Shown in pieces: positions 36,203 to 44,579 of a stretch of DNA of 64,000 bases. This DNA comes from Devosia sp. RR2S18 (GTDB lineage Bacteria; Pseudomonadota; Alphaproteobacteria; Rhizobiales; Devosiaceae): the NCBI RefSeq assembly GCF_030177755.1, contig NZ_CP126539.1, forward strand, positions 310,001 to 374,000, in the 5' to 3' direction. Numbering within the stretch: position 1 is the first letter of the stretch; every line of letters starts with the position of its first letter. Both the position numbers and the translations under genes were made by a program. The notes under the pieces are model-generated. The model saw only the letters and a program-made list of their open reading frames with translations. It was not told the origin of the DNA and did not search any database.

Positions 36203-37863
36203 GGAAAGAACCCGTGGAGGTACCAAAGGGGGCTAGCCTGCACTTCATAAAGCCCCTGCCGGAAGAGCCAAAAACGCCGGCCTGTCTCATCCTCGGCAAG
36301 ATAGTAATCGCGCGTATCAGCGCCTTCTAGGTAGGGCGGGGTTTCGAGTGCTTCCTGAGTGGGGGCGGGCAGCCCCGAAAGATCGCGAATCTTGCGGTCA
36401 GGCTCGGAAGGTTCGGCATTGGGCACCAACTGCAGTGGCCTGCCGCTCCGCCACCACTCAGGTGCAATGCGCTCCGGCCCTGCGGCCTTGGTAAAGCGAT
36501 AGCTGACACGTCGCCATACCATAAGGGCGGGTGGACCATCTGGAACCTGGGCCGTCACTGTGATGGGCTCGGGCCGGGGCAAAAGGCGTAAGGGCCGGAT
36601 AAGCGCTTGGTCTGGCGCTGTGGCGGGATCATCCGGTGTTCGGGCGACTACCGGCTCCAAAACCACTGCTTGTTCTGGCTGGTGCGTGTTAGCAAAACAA
36701 GAGCGGAGCACCGCCATTACGCCAAGCCGGCTGCTCATGCGGTCTAGGAGCTTTTCGAGGTCCGCCGAGGCGTCGCTGCTTTGCAGGGCAGTGAGCTGGG
36801 CCGCCTCAAGCGATGAGATCGAGCTGGCGGCCAAGCGCACTATGTCTATGCCGAAGCCTGCATCATATTCCCCGATCAAACGCTCGGAGCGGTGCTTGAA
36901 AAGACGGGCAATGTGCGCCGGATCGCGCGTGGCCCGACCGGAATTAACCGAAAGTGTCATGACCTTATGGTCGACGCGATAGAGGAAGAGGTGAAAGGCT
37001 TGGGCGCCCTCACCAGCGGTTTCAAGATGGCAAGCGAGTTGCACGGCCAGATCGTGTGCCGTCATCAGCACGTCGTCCATCAGAGCGATTGGGTCGGCAA
37101 AACGGCGCTCGGCATAGCGCTCTGCCGCTGGTAGGCGGGGCACCAGGCGTTCCTCGATTGCGCCGTAGGCTTGGTCCAGCCGGACAAGCAGGCTTGCACC
37201 AAAGCGGGCCTGCAAGGGCTTGCGCGGACGCTCCCGTACCTGGCCGATCTGCTTGAGGCCCATCTGCATAAGGCCGGTGGTCTGCTCACTAGTGAGGCGC
37301 AGTGCAGCCACGGGAAGCGCATCGAGGAAGGTGTGCGTTCGGCCTTCCGAAATGACAGCTCCCGGAGAAAAATGGGCTGTAGCCCATGCCAAACCAATCG
37401 TGCTGCCAATGGCACCACGAACGTGATAACCCAGTTGAGCAAGACGCTGGGTCAGTTGGTTTAGCATGGCTGCTTCGCCACCGAAAAGGTGCTCCACACC
37501 GGTAATGTCGAGAACTAGATCGCCATAGGGCGCGCAATCGGTATGGACTGCTACCAGCGGGCTGGCATTAGAGTGCCAATCGGCAAATTCAGCAAATGCG
37601 GTAGCAAAAGCTTGGTGGTCGATTTCCCGGGTCAGCAGTTGCGGTGCTATGCTGCGGGCGTCAGCCAAGGACTGGCCGATGCGGACGCCAAACCTGGCAG
37701 CCGCTCCGTCAAGGGCCGCTACGCGCAGACCCCCTTTGATGCGTTCATAAAAGGCCAGAGGTGCTTCCCCCAAAGTGGGGTCATGCCGTTTGGCGTAGTC
37801 GGTCACCCAGCTGGGGAGATGGAGCACTAGGTAACGTCGTGCCGGTGCGCCTTTCCGGTGCAT
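36199..37863 (-). CDS. imuB: ImuB, Y-family polymerase homologue lacking catalytic residues
   Basis: A 554-residue Y-family-like protein that bridges DnaE2 and the beta clamp in the SOS mutasome. At the place of the first catalytic motif it reads RRYLVLHLPSWVTDY rather than an Asp-containing motif, consistent with loss of activity in ImuB. The little-finger-like part and a long C-terminal region rich in Pro and Arg follow. ATG 37863 is used (an in-frame start at 37896 exists); the gene overlaps the end of imuA by about 80 bases, and its stop overlaps dnaE2. Confidence 0.93.
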   Translation of the reverse strand: MHRKGAPARRYLVLHLPSWVTDYAKRHDPTLGEAPLAFYERIKGGLRVAALDGAAARFGVRIGQSLADARSIAPQLLTREIDHQAFATAFAEFADWHSNASPLVAVHTDCAPYGDLVLDITGVEHLFGGEAAMLNQLTQRLAQLGYHVRGAIGSTIGLAWATAHFSPGAVISEGRTHTFLDALPVAALRLTSEQTTGLMQMGLKQIGQVRERPRKPLQARFGASLLVRLDQAYGAIEERLVPRLPAAERYAERRFADPIALMDDVLMTAHDLAVQLACHLETAGEGAQAFHLFLYRVDHKVMTLSVNSGRATRDPAHIARLFKHRSERLIGEYDAGFGIDIVRLAASSISSLEAAQLTALQSSDASADLEKLLDRMSSRLGVMAVLRSCFANTHQPEQAVVLEPVVARTPDDPATAPDQALIRPLRLLPRPEPITVTAQVPDGPPALMVWRRVSYRFTKAAGPERIAPEWWRSGRPLQLVPNAEPSEPDRKIRDLSGLPAPTQEALETPPYLEGADTRDYYLAEDETGRRFWLFRQGLYEVQASPLWYLHGFFP

Positions 37864-38590
37864 GATCGGCAGCTGTATCGACGATGTAAAAGCCATTTTC
37901 CGACCAGCCTAAAATCCATTCCTGCTGTTCCCTTTGGGCTAGTGCCCCCTTTTCTCTCACCACCCGCCATCGGGTTTCGCCGGGCGCGCGGGGATCATAG
38001 GGCATTTCTCCGCTCCGGGCCCCGCCGATATGCCAGCGAAACTGAGCGGCGCTCGCTTCTCGGCCGGTGCCATAGCGGAGGAGGAAAATCGAGGTTTTGG
38101 AGGCCTGAGCACGCAGGCTGAGGCGCCGACTGGCTGTGAAATCAAGGATTTTGGGCTGACCACCGATCTCAGCCACCACGGCAGCAACACCCCGGCACGC
38201 TAAGGCTTCTTCGGCGGCCCAGAGCAGTTCCACCATGTCTTTGGGGCGGACCAGGATCAGCTGTGCTGGATCAAGGCCGAAGGACAGCAGGCCTGCGCCG
38301 TAGGGAACACCCAGTTCCTGGGATTCCCCAGCTAGTTGGAGATAGACGAGAACTTGGCGGGGGCCGCCCAGCAATTGCTGCCCCAAGCCAAGGGCAAAGC
38401 CCAGGCTGGCACCGCAGTTACGGTGTTCATCGGTAAAGATTTCCTGGACCATACCCGGGCCAAGCACCGGAAACTGCCCGGCACCGACCGTATGGCGCAC
38501 TGCTGCATTGGCCAGCGCGGGCTTGCGCTCGATATTGGCAATGGTATCCCGCAGCGCGGCAAGGCGCTGTTGGCGATCAGACGCATCCAT
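37781..38590 (-). CDS. imuA: ImuA, SOS mutagenesis protein
   Basis: A 269-residue RecA-like-fold protein that heads the imuA-imuB-dnaE2 cassette. The region GASLGFALGLGQQLLGGPRQVLVYLQ resembles a RecA/SulA-type nucleotide-binding strand without a canonical Walker A. ATG 38590 is chosen because a GGGAAACCGCG-type ribosome-binding site precedes it and the LexA box lies 24 bases upstream; an open frame to 38725 would read through the promoter. It modulates the mutasome during DNA damage. Confidence 0.93.
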   Translation of the reverse strand: MDASDRQQRLAALRDTIANIERKPALANAAVRHTVGAGQFPVLGPGMVQEIFTDEHRNCGASLGFALGLGQQLLGGPRQVLVYLQLAGESQELGVPYGAGLLSFGLDPAQLILVRPKDMVELLWAAEEALACRGVAAVVAEIGGQPKILDFTASRRLSLRAQASKTSIFLLRYGTGREASAAQFRWHIGGARSGEMPYDPRAPGETRWRVVREKGALAQREQQEWILGWSENGFYIVDTAADHAPERRTGTTLPSAPSPQLGDRLRQTA

Positions 38591-38613
38591 CGCGGTTTCC
38601 CGTGTTCTTGTGT

Positions 38614-38628
38614 GAACAAAACGGGAAC
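38614..38628 (-). promoter_or_regulatory. LexA (SOS) operator of imuA-imuB-dnaE2
   Basis: GAACAAAACGGGAAC (plus strand) is a perfect alphaproteobacterial LexA box, GAAC-N7-GAAC, i.e. GTTC-N7-GTTC in the direction of imuA. It sits 24 bases before the imuA start, in promoter position, and should make the whole cassette DNA-damage inducible. Confidence 0.92.
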
Positions 38629-38830
38629 ATTTAGACTCCGTTCCGTGACAGAGTCGAGTCCTTTCGTGACCTTTCCGCTGTGGCGCTTGTGCACCATTGA
38701 GGTCAAGAGCGTGTGAGTGCCTCATCCAACCTATTGAGCTCGGCGTTTCCCGTGCCCACTCTCAATTCGCTTGCCTCCCGCATGCATTTGAGAATCACCA
38801 ATCCTGCTGCCCCCCAAGGAGGCTCAAGCC

Positions 38831-39274
38831 ATGTTCGAGGCCATTGCCCGTCTGTTCCAAAAGCCCGATGGGGTGCGCGACGCCCATGACCCCAAGCTGG
38901 CCGTCGCGGCGTTGCTGGTGCACCTGGCCGCTGTGGACGGGCAGATGACGGAAGACGAAAAGCGCACCATCAAGAGCGCCCTCAAGCAGCATTATGGGCT
39001 GGACGACGCCGAGGTGGAGAAACTGGTCAAGGAAGCGGCCTTCCGCGACGCCGAGGCAGTGGATTTTTATCGCTTCACTTCAGGCCTGATCCAGCTTGAA
39101 ATGGAAGATCGCATCGAGATCATCCGGCTGATGTGGACAGTGGTCTATGTCGACGACACCAATCACGAACTCGAAGACAACATGGTCTGGCGCATTGCCG
39201 AGCTGCTCGGCGTGTCGAGCCGCGACCGCACCATTTTGCGCAACCAGATCAAGAACGAACAAGCGGCCGAGTAG
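38831..39274 (+). CDS. TerB-family tellurite-resistance-like protein
   Basis: A 147-residue soluble helical protein of the TerB/DjlA-like superfamily. The motif AAVDGQMTEDEKRTIKSAL is the acidic metal-binding loop, and VYVDDTNHELEDNMVWRIAELLGVS is a second typical element. Most such single-domain proteins are not demonstrated tellurite-resistance factors; function remains unknown. An AAGGAGG site precedes ATG 38831. It is monocistronic and abuts the stop of the convergent secreted protein. Confidence 0.9.
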   Translation: MFEAIARLFQKPDGVRDAHDPKLAVAALLVHLAAVDGQMTEDEKRTIKSALKQHYGLDDAEVEKLVKEAAFRDAEAVDFYRFTSGLIQLEMEDRIEIIRLMWTVVYVDDTNHELEDNMVWRIAELLGVSSRDRTILRNQIKNEQAAE

Positions 39275-39820
39275 CTACCAGGCTGTCCACTCACCGATAA
39301 TTTCGACCTCGTCAGCCAGACAATCGAAATCGCCGGCCTTATCGGCCGCCGCGCGGGCCAGGTCATTGGCATCATCATTGGCTCGGGCGTCGACATAGGC
39401 GATGTGGCAGGAATTGCCTTCGGCAATTTGGCTCACCACCAAAACCTGCCCGCTATCTTTCCCCGTGTCGGGATCGGCGGTGTGATAGCGCACAATGGTA
39501 GCGACCGGAAACCAGCGGCCCATGGCGTTGGAGAGGCGCCATTCGAGCTTTTCGCCCAGGCGGTTAAAGGGCGGCAGGGTTTGACTACCGCTCTGGTTGT
39601 TGTCACCAAAACCATAGGCAAGGGAATAGCGGAGATCCCCTTCCATCACCTTGAGCGGAAAGCCTTTATAGCCGGGACAGGCCCAGCTGGCGCCGAAATC
39701 GTCGGCATCGAGGACGAGGCACTGGTCGAGATTGATGTCGGTATAGGCGCTGTTGAAGGCGGCATAAGCGGGCAGGGCGCAGCAGAGGGCGAGGGCGGTG
39801 CTCAAGAGCCAGGATTTCAT
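39275..39820 (-). CDS. Secreted hypothetical protein with paired cysteines
   Basis: A 181-residue protein with a clear signal peptide (MKSWLLSTALALCCALPAYA) and a mature part containing four cysteines (DQCLVL, SWACPGYKG, NSCHIAY, FDCLAD) that could form disulfides in the periplasm. The rest is mixed polar sequence with aromatic positions. I do not recognise the family. ATG 39820 begins the signal peptide; an in-frame start at 39961 overlaps the divergent ppa gene and is improbable. Confidence 0.7.
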   Translation of the reverse strand: MKSWLLSTALALCCALPAYAAFNSAYTDINLDQCLVLDADDFGASWACPGYKGFPLKVMEGDLRYSLAYGFGDNNQSGSQTLPPFNRLGEKLEWRLSNAMGRWFPVATIVRYHTADPDTGKDSGQVLVVSQIAEGNSCHIAYVDARANDDANDLARAAADKAGDFDCLADEVEIIGEWTAW

Positions 39821-39939
39821 CAGCAACTCCAATGTGAGAGGGCAGGTTTGCGCCAAAACTGACTTGCCTTTGCGGCTCAAGCTAGGCACAACGCAGCCAC
39901 TTTTCCGCCTCCGCGATGAACGGGACCTGAACGCAAAAA

Positions 39940-40473
39940 ATGAACATCGACGCGATCCCAACGGGCAAGAACCCGCCGCACGACCTCAACGTCATCATCG
40001 AAGTGCCGCTGGGCGGCGAGCCGATCAAGTACGAGATCGACAAGGATAGCGGTGCGCTGTTCGTCGACCGCTTCCTCTATACGCCGATGCGTTATCCCGG
40101 CAATTACGGCTTCGTGCCTCACACGCTGTGTGGCGATGGCGACCCGCTCGACGTGATCGTCATGAACTCCCGGCCGCTGGTGCCGGGGGCCGTGGTACGC
40201 TCGCGTCCCGTGGGCGTCCTCTTCATGGAAGACGATGGCGGCCAGGACGAGAAGATTATTGCCGTGCCGGTTTCAAAGCTCACGCGCATGTATGATAATA
40301 TCAAGGATATCGAGGATTTCCCCGAGATCCAGCTCGAGCGCATCAAGCACTTCTTCATCCACTACAAGGATCTCGAGCCCGGCAAATGGGCCAAGATCGA
40401 CCGGATTGGCAATCTCGCGGACGCGACCAAGGTCATTCTCGATTCCATGGAAATGGCCAAGACTGCCAAATAA
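39940..40473 (+). CDS. ppa: Inorganic pyrophosphatase
   Basis: This 177-residue soluble family-I enzyme hydrolyses PPi, driving biosynthesis. The signature [12 protein letters not shown] carries the metal-binding aspartates, with [33 protein letters not shown] upstream. The length matches bacterial hexameric PPases. It is monocistronic or expressed with the downstream serine hydrolase, separated by 65 bases. Confidence 0.97.
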   Translation: MNIDAIPTGKNPPHDLNVIIEVPLGGEPIKYEIDKDSGALFVDRFLYTPMRYPGNYGFVPHTLCGDGDPLDVIVMNSRPLVPGAVVRSRPVGVLFMEDDGGQDEKIIAVPVSKLTRMYDNIKDIEDFPEIQLERIKHFFIHYKDLEPGKWAKIDRIGNLADATKVILDSMEMAKTAK

Positions 40474-40538
40474 GCCGATGCTTGTCGTCCCAGCCCTCCA
40501 GAGTCATAAAAGACTGGCGGGACGGGAGGCGCGGCGAA

Positions 40539-41909
40539 ATGAAGTTGATCGCAACCACTATGGCTGCCCTGCTGGCGCTGGGCAGCCATTGCTTTGCCCA
40601 GGCGGCGCCCATGCCGGCTGATCCCACCCAGATCTTGTCGGACCGCCTCGAACGGGACGGGCAGGGCACCGGGATTGCCGCGGCCGTGGTGGAAGGTGGA
40701 AGCCCCGAGTTCTTCAGCCGGGACGTTCTGAGGGTTGGCACCGCGGTGCCAATTAGCCCGCAAACAGTCTTCGAAATCGGTTCGGTGACCAAGGTCTTTA
40801 CCAGTCTCCTGCTCGCGCAAATGGTGCTGGAGGGCAAGATGGACCTGCATGCTCCGGTGGAGGATTATCTTCCCGAAAGGGTGGAGATCGGCGCGTTCGA
40901 GGGAACGCCGGTTACGCTGTTCGACCTCGCGACGCATCATTCTGGCCTGCCGCGCATCCCGCCCGAACTGATGTTCGCCGATCCGGCGAATCCCTACGCT
41001 GTCTACAGCGAGGATATGCTCTACGACTTCCTTGCCGCCTACCCGCTGCAACGCCGGCCGGGCGAGCGCTTTGAATATTCAAATCTTGGCGTGGCACTCC
41101 TGGGTGCCGCCATCAGCCATACGGCTGGCGTTTCCTATGGCGAACTCCTGGAGACGCGTATCTTCGAGCCGCTTGGCATGCTCGACAGCGGGCTTGTCAC
41201 TGTCGACGCGGCGCGGCTTGCCAGTGGTCACGACCCATCCGGCACTGTCGTGCCGCATTGGGATTTCGACGTCTTTGCGGCCGCTGGTGGGGTCCGGTCC
41301 ACGGCCACCGACATGGCGAGGTTCGTGGCGGCGGCTTCCGGGCAGACGGAAACGCCGTTGCGTGATGCGTTCGAACTCATGCTCGCCGAACGGCACCCAG
41401 CCGACGCGCCGCAGATGGAAGTTGGTCTTGGCTGGATGATCCGAACCGGCGAAGGGGGTGAGATCATCTGGCACAACGGCATGACCGCGGGGTTCAATGC
41501 CTTTGCCGGCTTTGCTGCGGATGGCACAAGGGGGAGCGTGGTGTTGGCCAACCAGATCACCCAAACCGGCATCGAGGATATCGGCTTTCACCTGATCGAC
41601 CCTGACCTGAAGCTGACGCCGCAGCCCCAGCGGAGGGAAGCCATAGAGATCGATCCAGCCCTCCTCCAAAACTATGTTGGCCAATATCGCCTCAGCCCAT
41701 CCTTTATTCTGACGGTCACCGCCGAAGACGGTCGGCTGTTCGTCCAGGCGACCGGGCAGGAGCAGTTCGAGGTGTTCCCCGAAACAGAGACCGAGTTCTT
41801 CTATTCAGTGGTGGATGCGCAGATCAGCTTCGTGCTTGGGGTGGACGGAAAGGCAAAAGGGCTCGTGCTGCACCAGAACGGACTAGACGTTCCCGGCGAG
41901 CGGCTGTGA
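40539..41909 (+). CDS. Secreted serine hydrolase, class C beta-lactamase family
   Basis: A 456-residue exported protein (signal peptide MKLIATTMAALLALGSHCFA). The class-C/DD-peptidase triad motifs are visible: SVTK (FEIGSVTKVFTS) with nucleophilic Ser and Lys, YSN (FEYSNLG), and HNG (IIWHNGMTAG) in place of KTG. The HNG variant is seen in esterase/aminopeptidase-like members, so this is not necessarily a beta-lactamase. GGAGGC lies upstream of ATG 40539; the frame is open further upstream inside ppa but that is spurious. Its stop overlaps the next gene (GTGA). Confidence 0.88.
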   Translation: MKLIATTMAALLALGSHCFAQAAPMPADPTQILSDRLERDGQGTGIAAAVVEGGSPEFFSRDVLRVGTAVPISPQTVFEIGSVTKVFTSLLLAQMVLEGKMDLHAPVEDYLPERVEIGAFEGTPVTLFDLATHHSGLPRIPPELMFADPANPYAVYSEDMLYDFLAAYPLQRRPGERFEYSNLGVALLGAAISHTAGVSYGELLETRIFEPLGMLDSGLVTVDAARLASGHDPSGTVVPHWDFDVFAAAGGVRSTATDMARFVAAASGQTETPLRDAFELMLAERHPADAPQMEVGLGWMIRTGEGGEIIWHNGMTAGFNAFAGFAADGTRGSVVLANQITQTGIEDIGFHLIDPDLKLTPQPQRREAIEIDPALLQNYVGQYRLSPSFILTVTAEDGRLFVQATGQEQFEVFPETETEFFYSVVDAQISFVLGVDGKAKGLVLHQNGLDVPGERL

Positions 41910-42550
41910 GCGGGCGCATCGTCATCCTCAATGGTGCGCCGCGTTCGGGCAAGTCGACCATTGCGGCGGCGCTGCAAAGCAGTGAGCCGGGCGCGTGGAT
42001 CAATCTGGGTGTCGATGCCCAAAACCGCATGCTGCCGCCAGCGCTGCGGCCCGGCATTGGCCTCCGGCCCGGCGGGGAGCGGCCGGACTTGGAGCCGACG
42101 GTGGTGGCGCTCTATCTCGCGCTCTACGACAGCATCGCTGCCCACGCACGACAGGGCTTCAATGTGGTCGCCGATGTGGGGCACCACGACTTCTATTCGC
42201 GCTCGCTTGGTATCCTGCCGCAATGTGCCCAGCGCCTCGTGGGCCTCGACGTGCTGTTCGTGGGCGTGCGCTGCCCCATCGAGGAGATCATGCGGCGGCG
42301 CAATGCGGACCCGCAGGGTGGGCTTTATCTTGGCGGCGACACGATGCCCGAGCCGGTGCGGCGCTGGCAGGAGGCTGTGCATGTGCCGGGTACTTATGAT
42401 GTCGAGGTAGATACCGGAGCAGTGGATGCGGTCGGGTGCGGGGCAGTGATTGCGGCGGCACTGCGGGAGTGGCGGCGACCCAGCGCGTTCGAACGGCTGG
42501 CGGGGGACCCCCACCCGGCCTCCCGAAGTTGTACGCCCCGCCTACGGTAG
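41906..42550 (+). CDS. Chloramphenicol phosphotransferase-like kinase
   Basis: A 214-residue P-loop kinase of the CPT family. The opening IVILNGAPRSGKSTIAAAL is the Walker A, followed by VDAQNRMLPPAL and the VVADVGHHDFY block, and VGVRCPIEEIMRRR resembles the CPT lid. Substrate in this organism is unknown; self-protection against an antibiotic or phosphorylation of a small metabolite are both possible. The start is GTG 41906, coupled to the serine hydrolase. The last ~16 residues are encoded by a fragment of the intergenic repeat at 13867. Confidence 0.85.
   Translation: MSGRIVILNGAPRSGKSTIAAALQSSEPGAWINLGVDAQNRMLPPALRPGIGLRPGGERPDLEPTVVALYLALYDSIAAHARQGFNVVADVGHHDFYSRSLGILPQCAQRLVGLDVLFVGVRCPIEEIMRRRNADPQGGLYLGGDTMPEPVRRWQEAVHVPGTYDVEVDTGAVDAVGCGAVIAAALREWRRPSAFERLAGDPHPASRSCTPRLR
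42507..42524 (+). repeat. Fragment of the GC-rich intergenic repeat inside coding sequence
   Basis: ACCCCCACCCGGCCTCCC matches 17 of 18 bases of the left end of the repeat at 13867. Here it lies in frame at the 3' end of the CPT-like gene, encoding part of its terminal AGDPHPASR stretch. Only this end is recognisable. Confidence 0.6.
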
Positions 42551-42589
42551 TCATCATAGGGTGTCAGCAGGCCTCAACACTACTGGACA

Positions 42590-42614
42590 TAAAAAAGGCT
42601 CGGCAGGGCCGAGC
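42590..42614 (-). terminator. Intrinsic terminator of the secreted acidic protein gene
   Basis: GGCTCGGC (42596-42603) pairs with GCCGAGCC (42607-42614) around an AGG loop; on the minus strand it is followed by a run of six T, so it ends the gene at 42669-43013. On the plus strand only a weak T-rich tract follows, though it may also serve the CPT-like gene. Confidence 0.88.
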
Positions 42615-42668
42615 CTTCTCTGATCCATCGAAGATTGGTCAACACGCTATCAGCGTCGACATCAGGCG

Positions 42669-43013
42669 TCAGTTGCTGATGCTCTCAGCGCCGCTATCAT
42701 CAGCGTCAACGGTTCCTTCGATCACGCCCTCACCGATCCCGGGGAACCGGTCACCGTCATTGCATTCGTCGACAGGAATCTGACCATCGTCGATATCGCT
42801 GTCGTCATCTCCCGTACCGACGCTGTCTTCATCCACCAAGGACTCGCCCATTGCAGTGGCAACGCCGCTCTCGGTCTCAACACCTTCCGTGTTGATAGGG
42901 CAATCATCGACTGGCACGAGTGGGGCAAGGACAACAGTCTGAGCGAGAGCTGCGCCAGAGACGCCGAGCGAGAGCGCGGCGGCAGTTACAATCGCGACAA
43001 GAGAGGATTTCAT
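42669..43013 (-). CDS. Secreted, highly acidic hypothetical protein
   Basis: A 114-residue protein with a signal peptide (MKSSLVAIVTAAALSLGVSGAALAQ) and a mature part dominated by Asp, Glu, Gly and Ser (for example VGTGDDDSDIDDGQIPVDECNDGDRFPG), with two cysteines and several Asp-rich clusters. It is probably intrinsically disordered and could bind Ca2+ or other cations, but there is no formal EF-hand. The gene has its own terminator. I do not recognise a family. Confidence 0.6.
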   Translation of the reverse strand: MKSSLVAIVTAAALSLGVSGAALAQTVVLAPLVPVDDCPINTEGVETESGVATAMGESLVDEDSVGTGDDDSDIDDGQIPVDECNDGDRFPGIGEGVIEGTVDADDSGAESISN

Positions 43014-43410
43014 GGTGATTTACTCCAAATGTTGTTAGCGGGTCCGCCACCCCTGCCAAAAAGAACGCGCACCTTCCGGATTCGATCCACGCATTCAGGT
43101 CACCTCATGCTGTACAGTTCGCCCGGCGATTCTGGTGATCCAAGCTAAGGCTGTTGCGTATGCCGGTCACCTGCAACTAGCCACTTCTCGATACATTGAT
43201 ACAGCGGGCCACGACTAGGCTCAGGGCGGGCCGCGCGTGCATTGATCTCCCGCGATGGCCCGCCTTTATTGGAAAGCTCTCTACAAGGCTTTACCAATGC
43301 TTGATGATCCACATATTCTCATCGGTGGAGCGGCACATCGGGAGGTTGCGGTGGCTGGGGAACTCTCGCCCCGGCTGTGGAATTTTGTCTTGCAACCGAA
43401 GGAGGACATC
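43014..43410. other. 397-base intergenic region with an orphan hairpin
   Basis: This divergent gap holds no open frame I can support. It contains a terminator-like hairpin on the plus strand at 43225-43270 (listed separately) with nothing annotated upstream, so a small RNA is possible. A weak GGAAC (43360s) before DUF3008 lacks a proper -10. Confidence 0.5.
43225..43270 (+). terminator. Orphan terminator-like hairpin
   Basis: GGCGGGCC (43225-43232) pairs with GGCCCGCC (43257-43264), with inner CGCG/CGCG pairing, followed by TTTATT. No plus-strand gene ends here, which suggests the 3' end of an unannotated small transcript. Confidence 0.4.
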
Positions 43411-43599
43411 ATGCCGGCAAAATCCAAGGCGCAGCAGCAGGCTGCGGGGGCGGCGCTCTCGGCCAAGCATGGCGACACGAAGGTCAGTGAGCTGCAGGGT
43501 GCGTCCAAGTCCATGTATAAATCGATGAGCGAGAAGGAGCTGCACGATATGGCTTCGACCAAGCGCAAGGGCAAGCCGGAGCACGCTTCGAAGTCTTGA
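43411..43599 (+). CDS. DUF3008 small basic protein
   Basis: A 62-residue Lys/Ser/Ala-rich protein whose opening MPAKSKAQQQAAGAALSAKHG and middle GASKSMYKSMSEKELHDMAST match the DUF3008 family, seen widely in proteobacteria and without known function. GGAGG stands in front of ATG 43411; a longer open frame upstream (from 43255) is not needed. It is translationally coupled to the metallo-hydrolase that follows (TTGA overlap). Confidence 0.82.
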   Translation: MPAKSKAQQQAAGAALSAKHGDTKVSELQGASKSMYKSMSEKELHDMASTKRKGKPEHASKS

Positions 43600-44579
43600 G
43601 CGAACTGGTCCAGGCGCGGCTGGTCAATCCGGCGTTCGATGATCCGGGGCTGATCCTCGATTTCCGCCACGGCGCCCGAGCAATCCTGTTCGACCTGGGT
43701 AATCTCCATTCGCTCTCGACACGCGAGCTGGTGCGGGTGGAGCAGGTCTTTGTCTCTCACCTCCATGTCGACCATTTCGTCGGCTTCGATCATCTGCTGC
43801 GGCTCAATCTGCACCGGCCGCGTACCATTTCAATCGTTGGTCCACCCGGGCTGACCGACGGGGTGGAAGCCAAGCTGCGCGGCTATCACTGGAACCTTCT
43901 CAACGAGACCTCGCCCAATTTTGTCATTCAAGCCGCCGATTGGCTCGATGGCTTTCGGGAGGGCGCGTGCTTTGCGGCCCAACGGGCTTTCCGGCCGGAG
44001 CCCTATGCGCCACCAGCGCTCACGGGCGCCCTTGTGCATGCCGAGGATGATTTCGCCATCCATGCCGCGGCGCTTGATCATGGCATCCCAAGCCTTGCCT
44101 TCGCCTTTGTGGAAGCCAGGCGCGTCAATGTCATCAAGCCGCGTCTGGATGCGGAGGGGCTGCCGGTCGGTGCCTGGCTGACGGAGGCCAAACGCGCTAT
44201 CCGTGGCGGCCGGCACGACAGTCGAGTGCGTGTGGATGGCGGGGAGTTGGTGGTGAGTGAGCTTCTGGCGGCAGGCATATTCCGCGAGGCGCGCGGTCAG
44301 CACATTGCCTATGCCACTGACTTCGCCAACAGCCATTCCAACCGGCAGAAGGTGCTCGAGCTCGCCCGCGACGCGCACCAGCTGTTCATCGAGGCGGTGT
44401 TTGCCGACGAAGACGCGGAACTGGCAATGCGGAGCCTGCATCAGACGGCGCGACAGGCGGGGCTGCTGGCGCGGGAGGCCGGGGTGCACCGCGCCATGCC
44501 CATGCATTTCTCGCCGCGCTATCTCGACCAGCCAGAGCGCTTGGCCGAGGAGTTCCTCACAGCGTTCAAGCGCGGCTAG
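43596..44579 (+). CDS. MBL-fold metallo-hydrolase, RNase Z-like
   Basis: A 327-residue metallo-beta-lactamase-fold protein. The metal motif is SHLHVDHFVGFD (HxHxDH), with the later Asp in AYATDFANSH and His in MPMHFSPRY, as in the tRNA 3'-endonuclease RNase Z group; the size also fits. Whether it processes tRNA or another phosphodiester is not shown. The start is TTG 43596, overlapping the DUF3008 stop. It is convergent with the PEBP gene, overlapping by four bases. Confidence 0.85.
   Translation: MSELVQARLVNPAFDDPGLILDFRHGARAILFDLGNLHSLSTRELVRVEQVFVSHLHVDHFVGFDHLLRLNLHRPRTISIVGPPGLTDGVEAKLRGYHWNLLNETSPNFVIQAADWLDGFREGACFAAQRAFRPEPYAPPALTGALVHAEDDFAIHAAALDHGIPSLAFAFVEARRVNVIKPRLDAEGLPVGAWLTEAKRAIRGGRHDSRVRVDGGELVVSELLAAGIFREARGQHIAYATDFANSHSNRQKVLELARDAHQLFIEAVFADEDAELAMRSLHQTARQAGLLAREAGVHRAMPMHFSPRYLDQPERLAEEFLTAFKRG

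Noticed and set aside
38604..38617. GTTC-N6-GAAC palindrome upstream of imuA
   Set aside because: It overlaps the true GAAC-N7-GAAC LexA box and has the wrong form for alphaproteobacterial LexA.
43361..43395. GGAAC before DUF3008 as an EcfG promoter
   Set aside because: The -35 is present but the -10 at 16-17 bases reads GAAT/AATT rather than CGTT.
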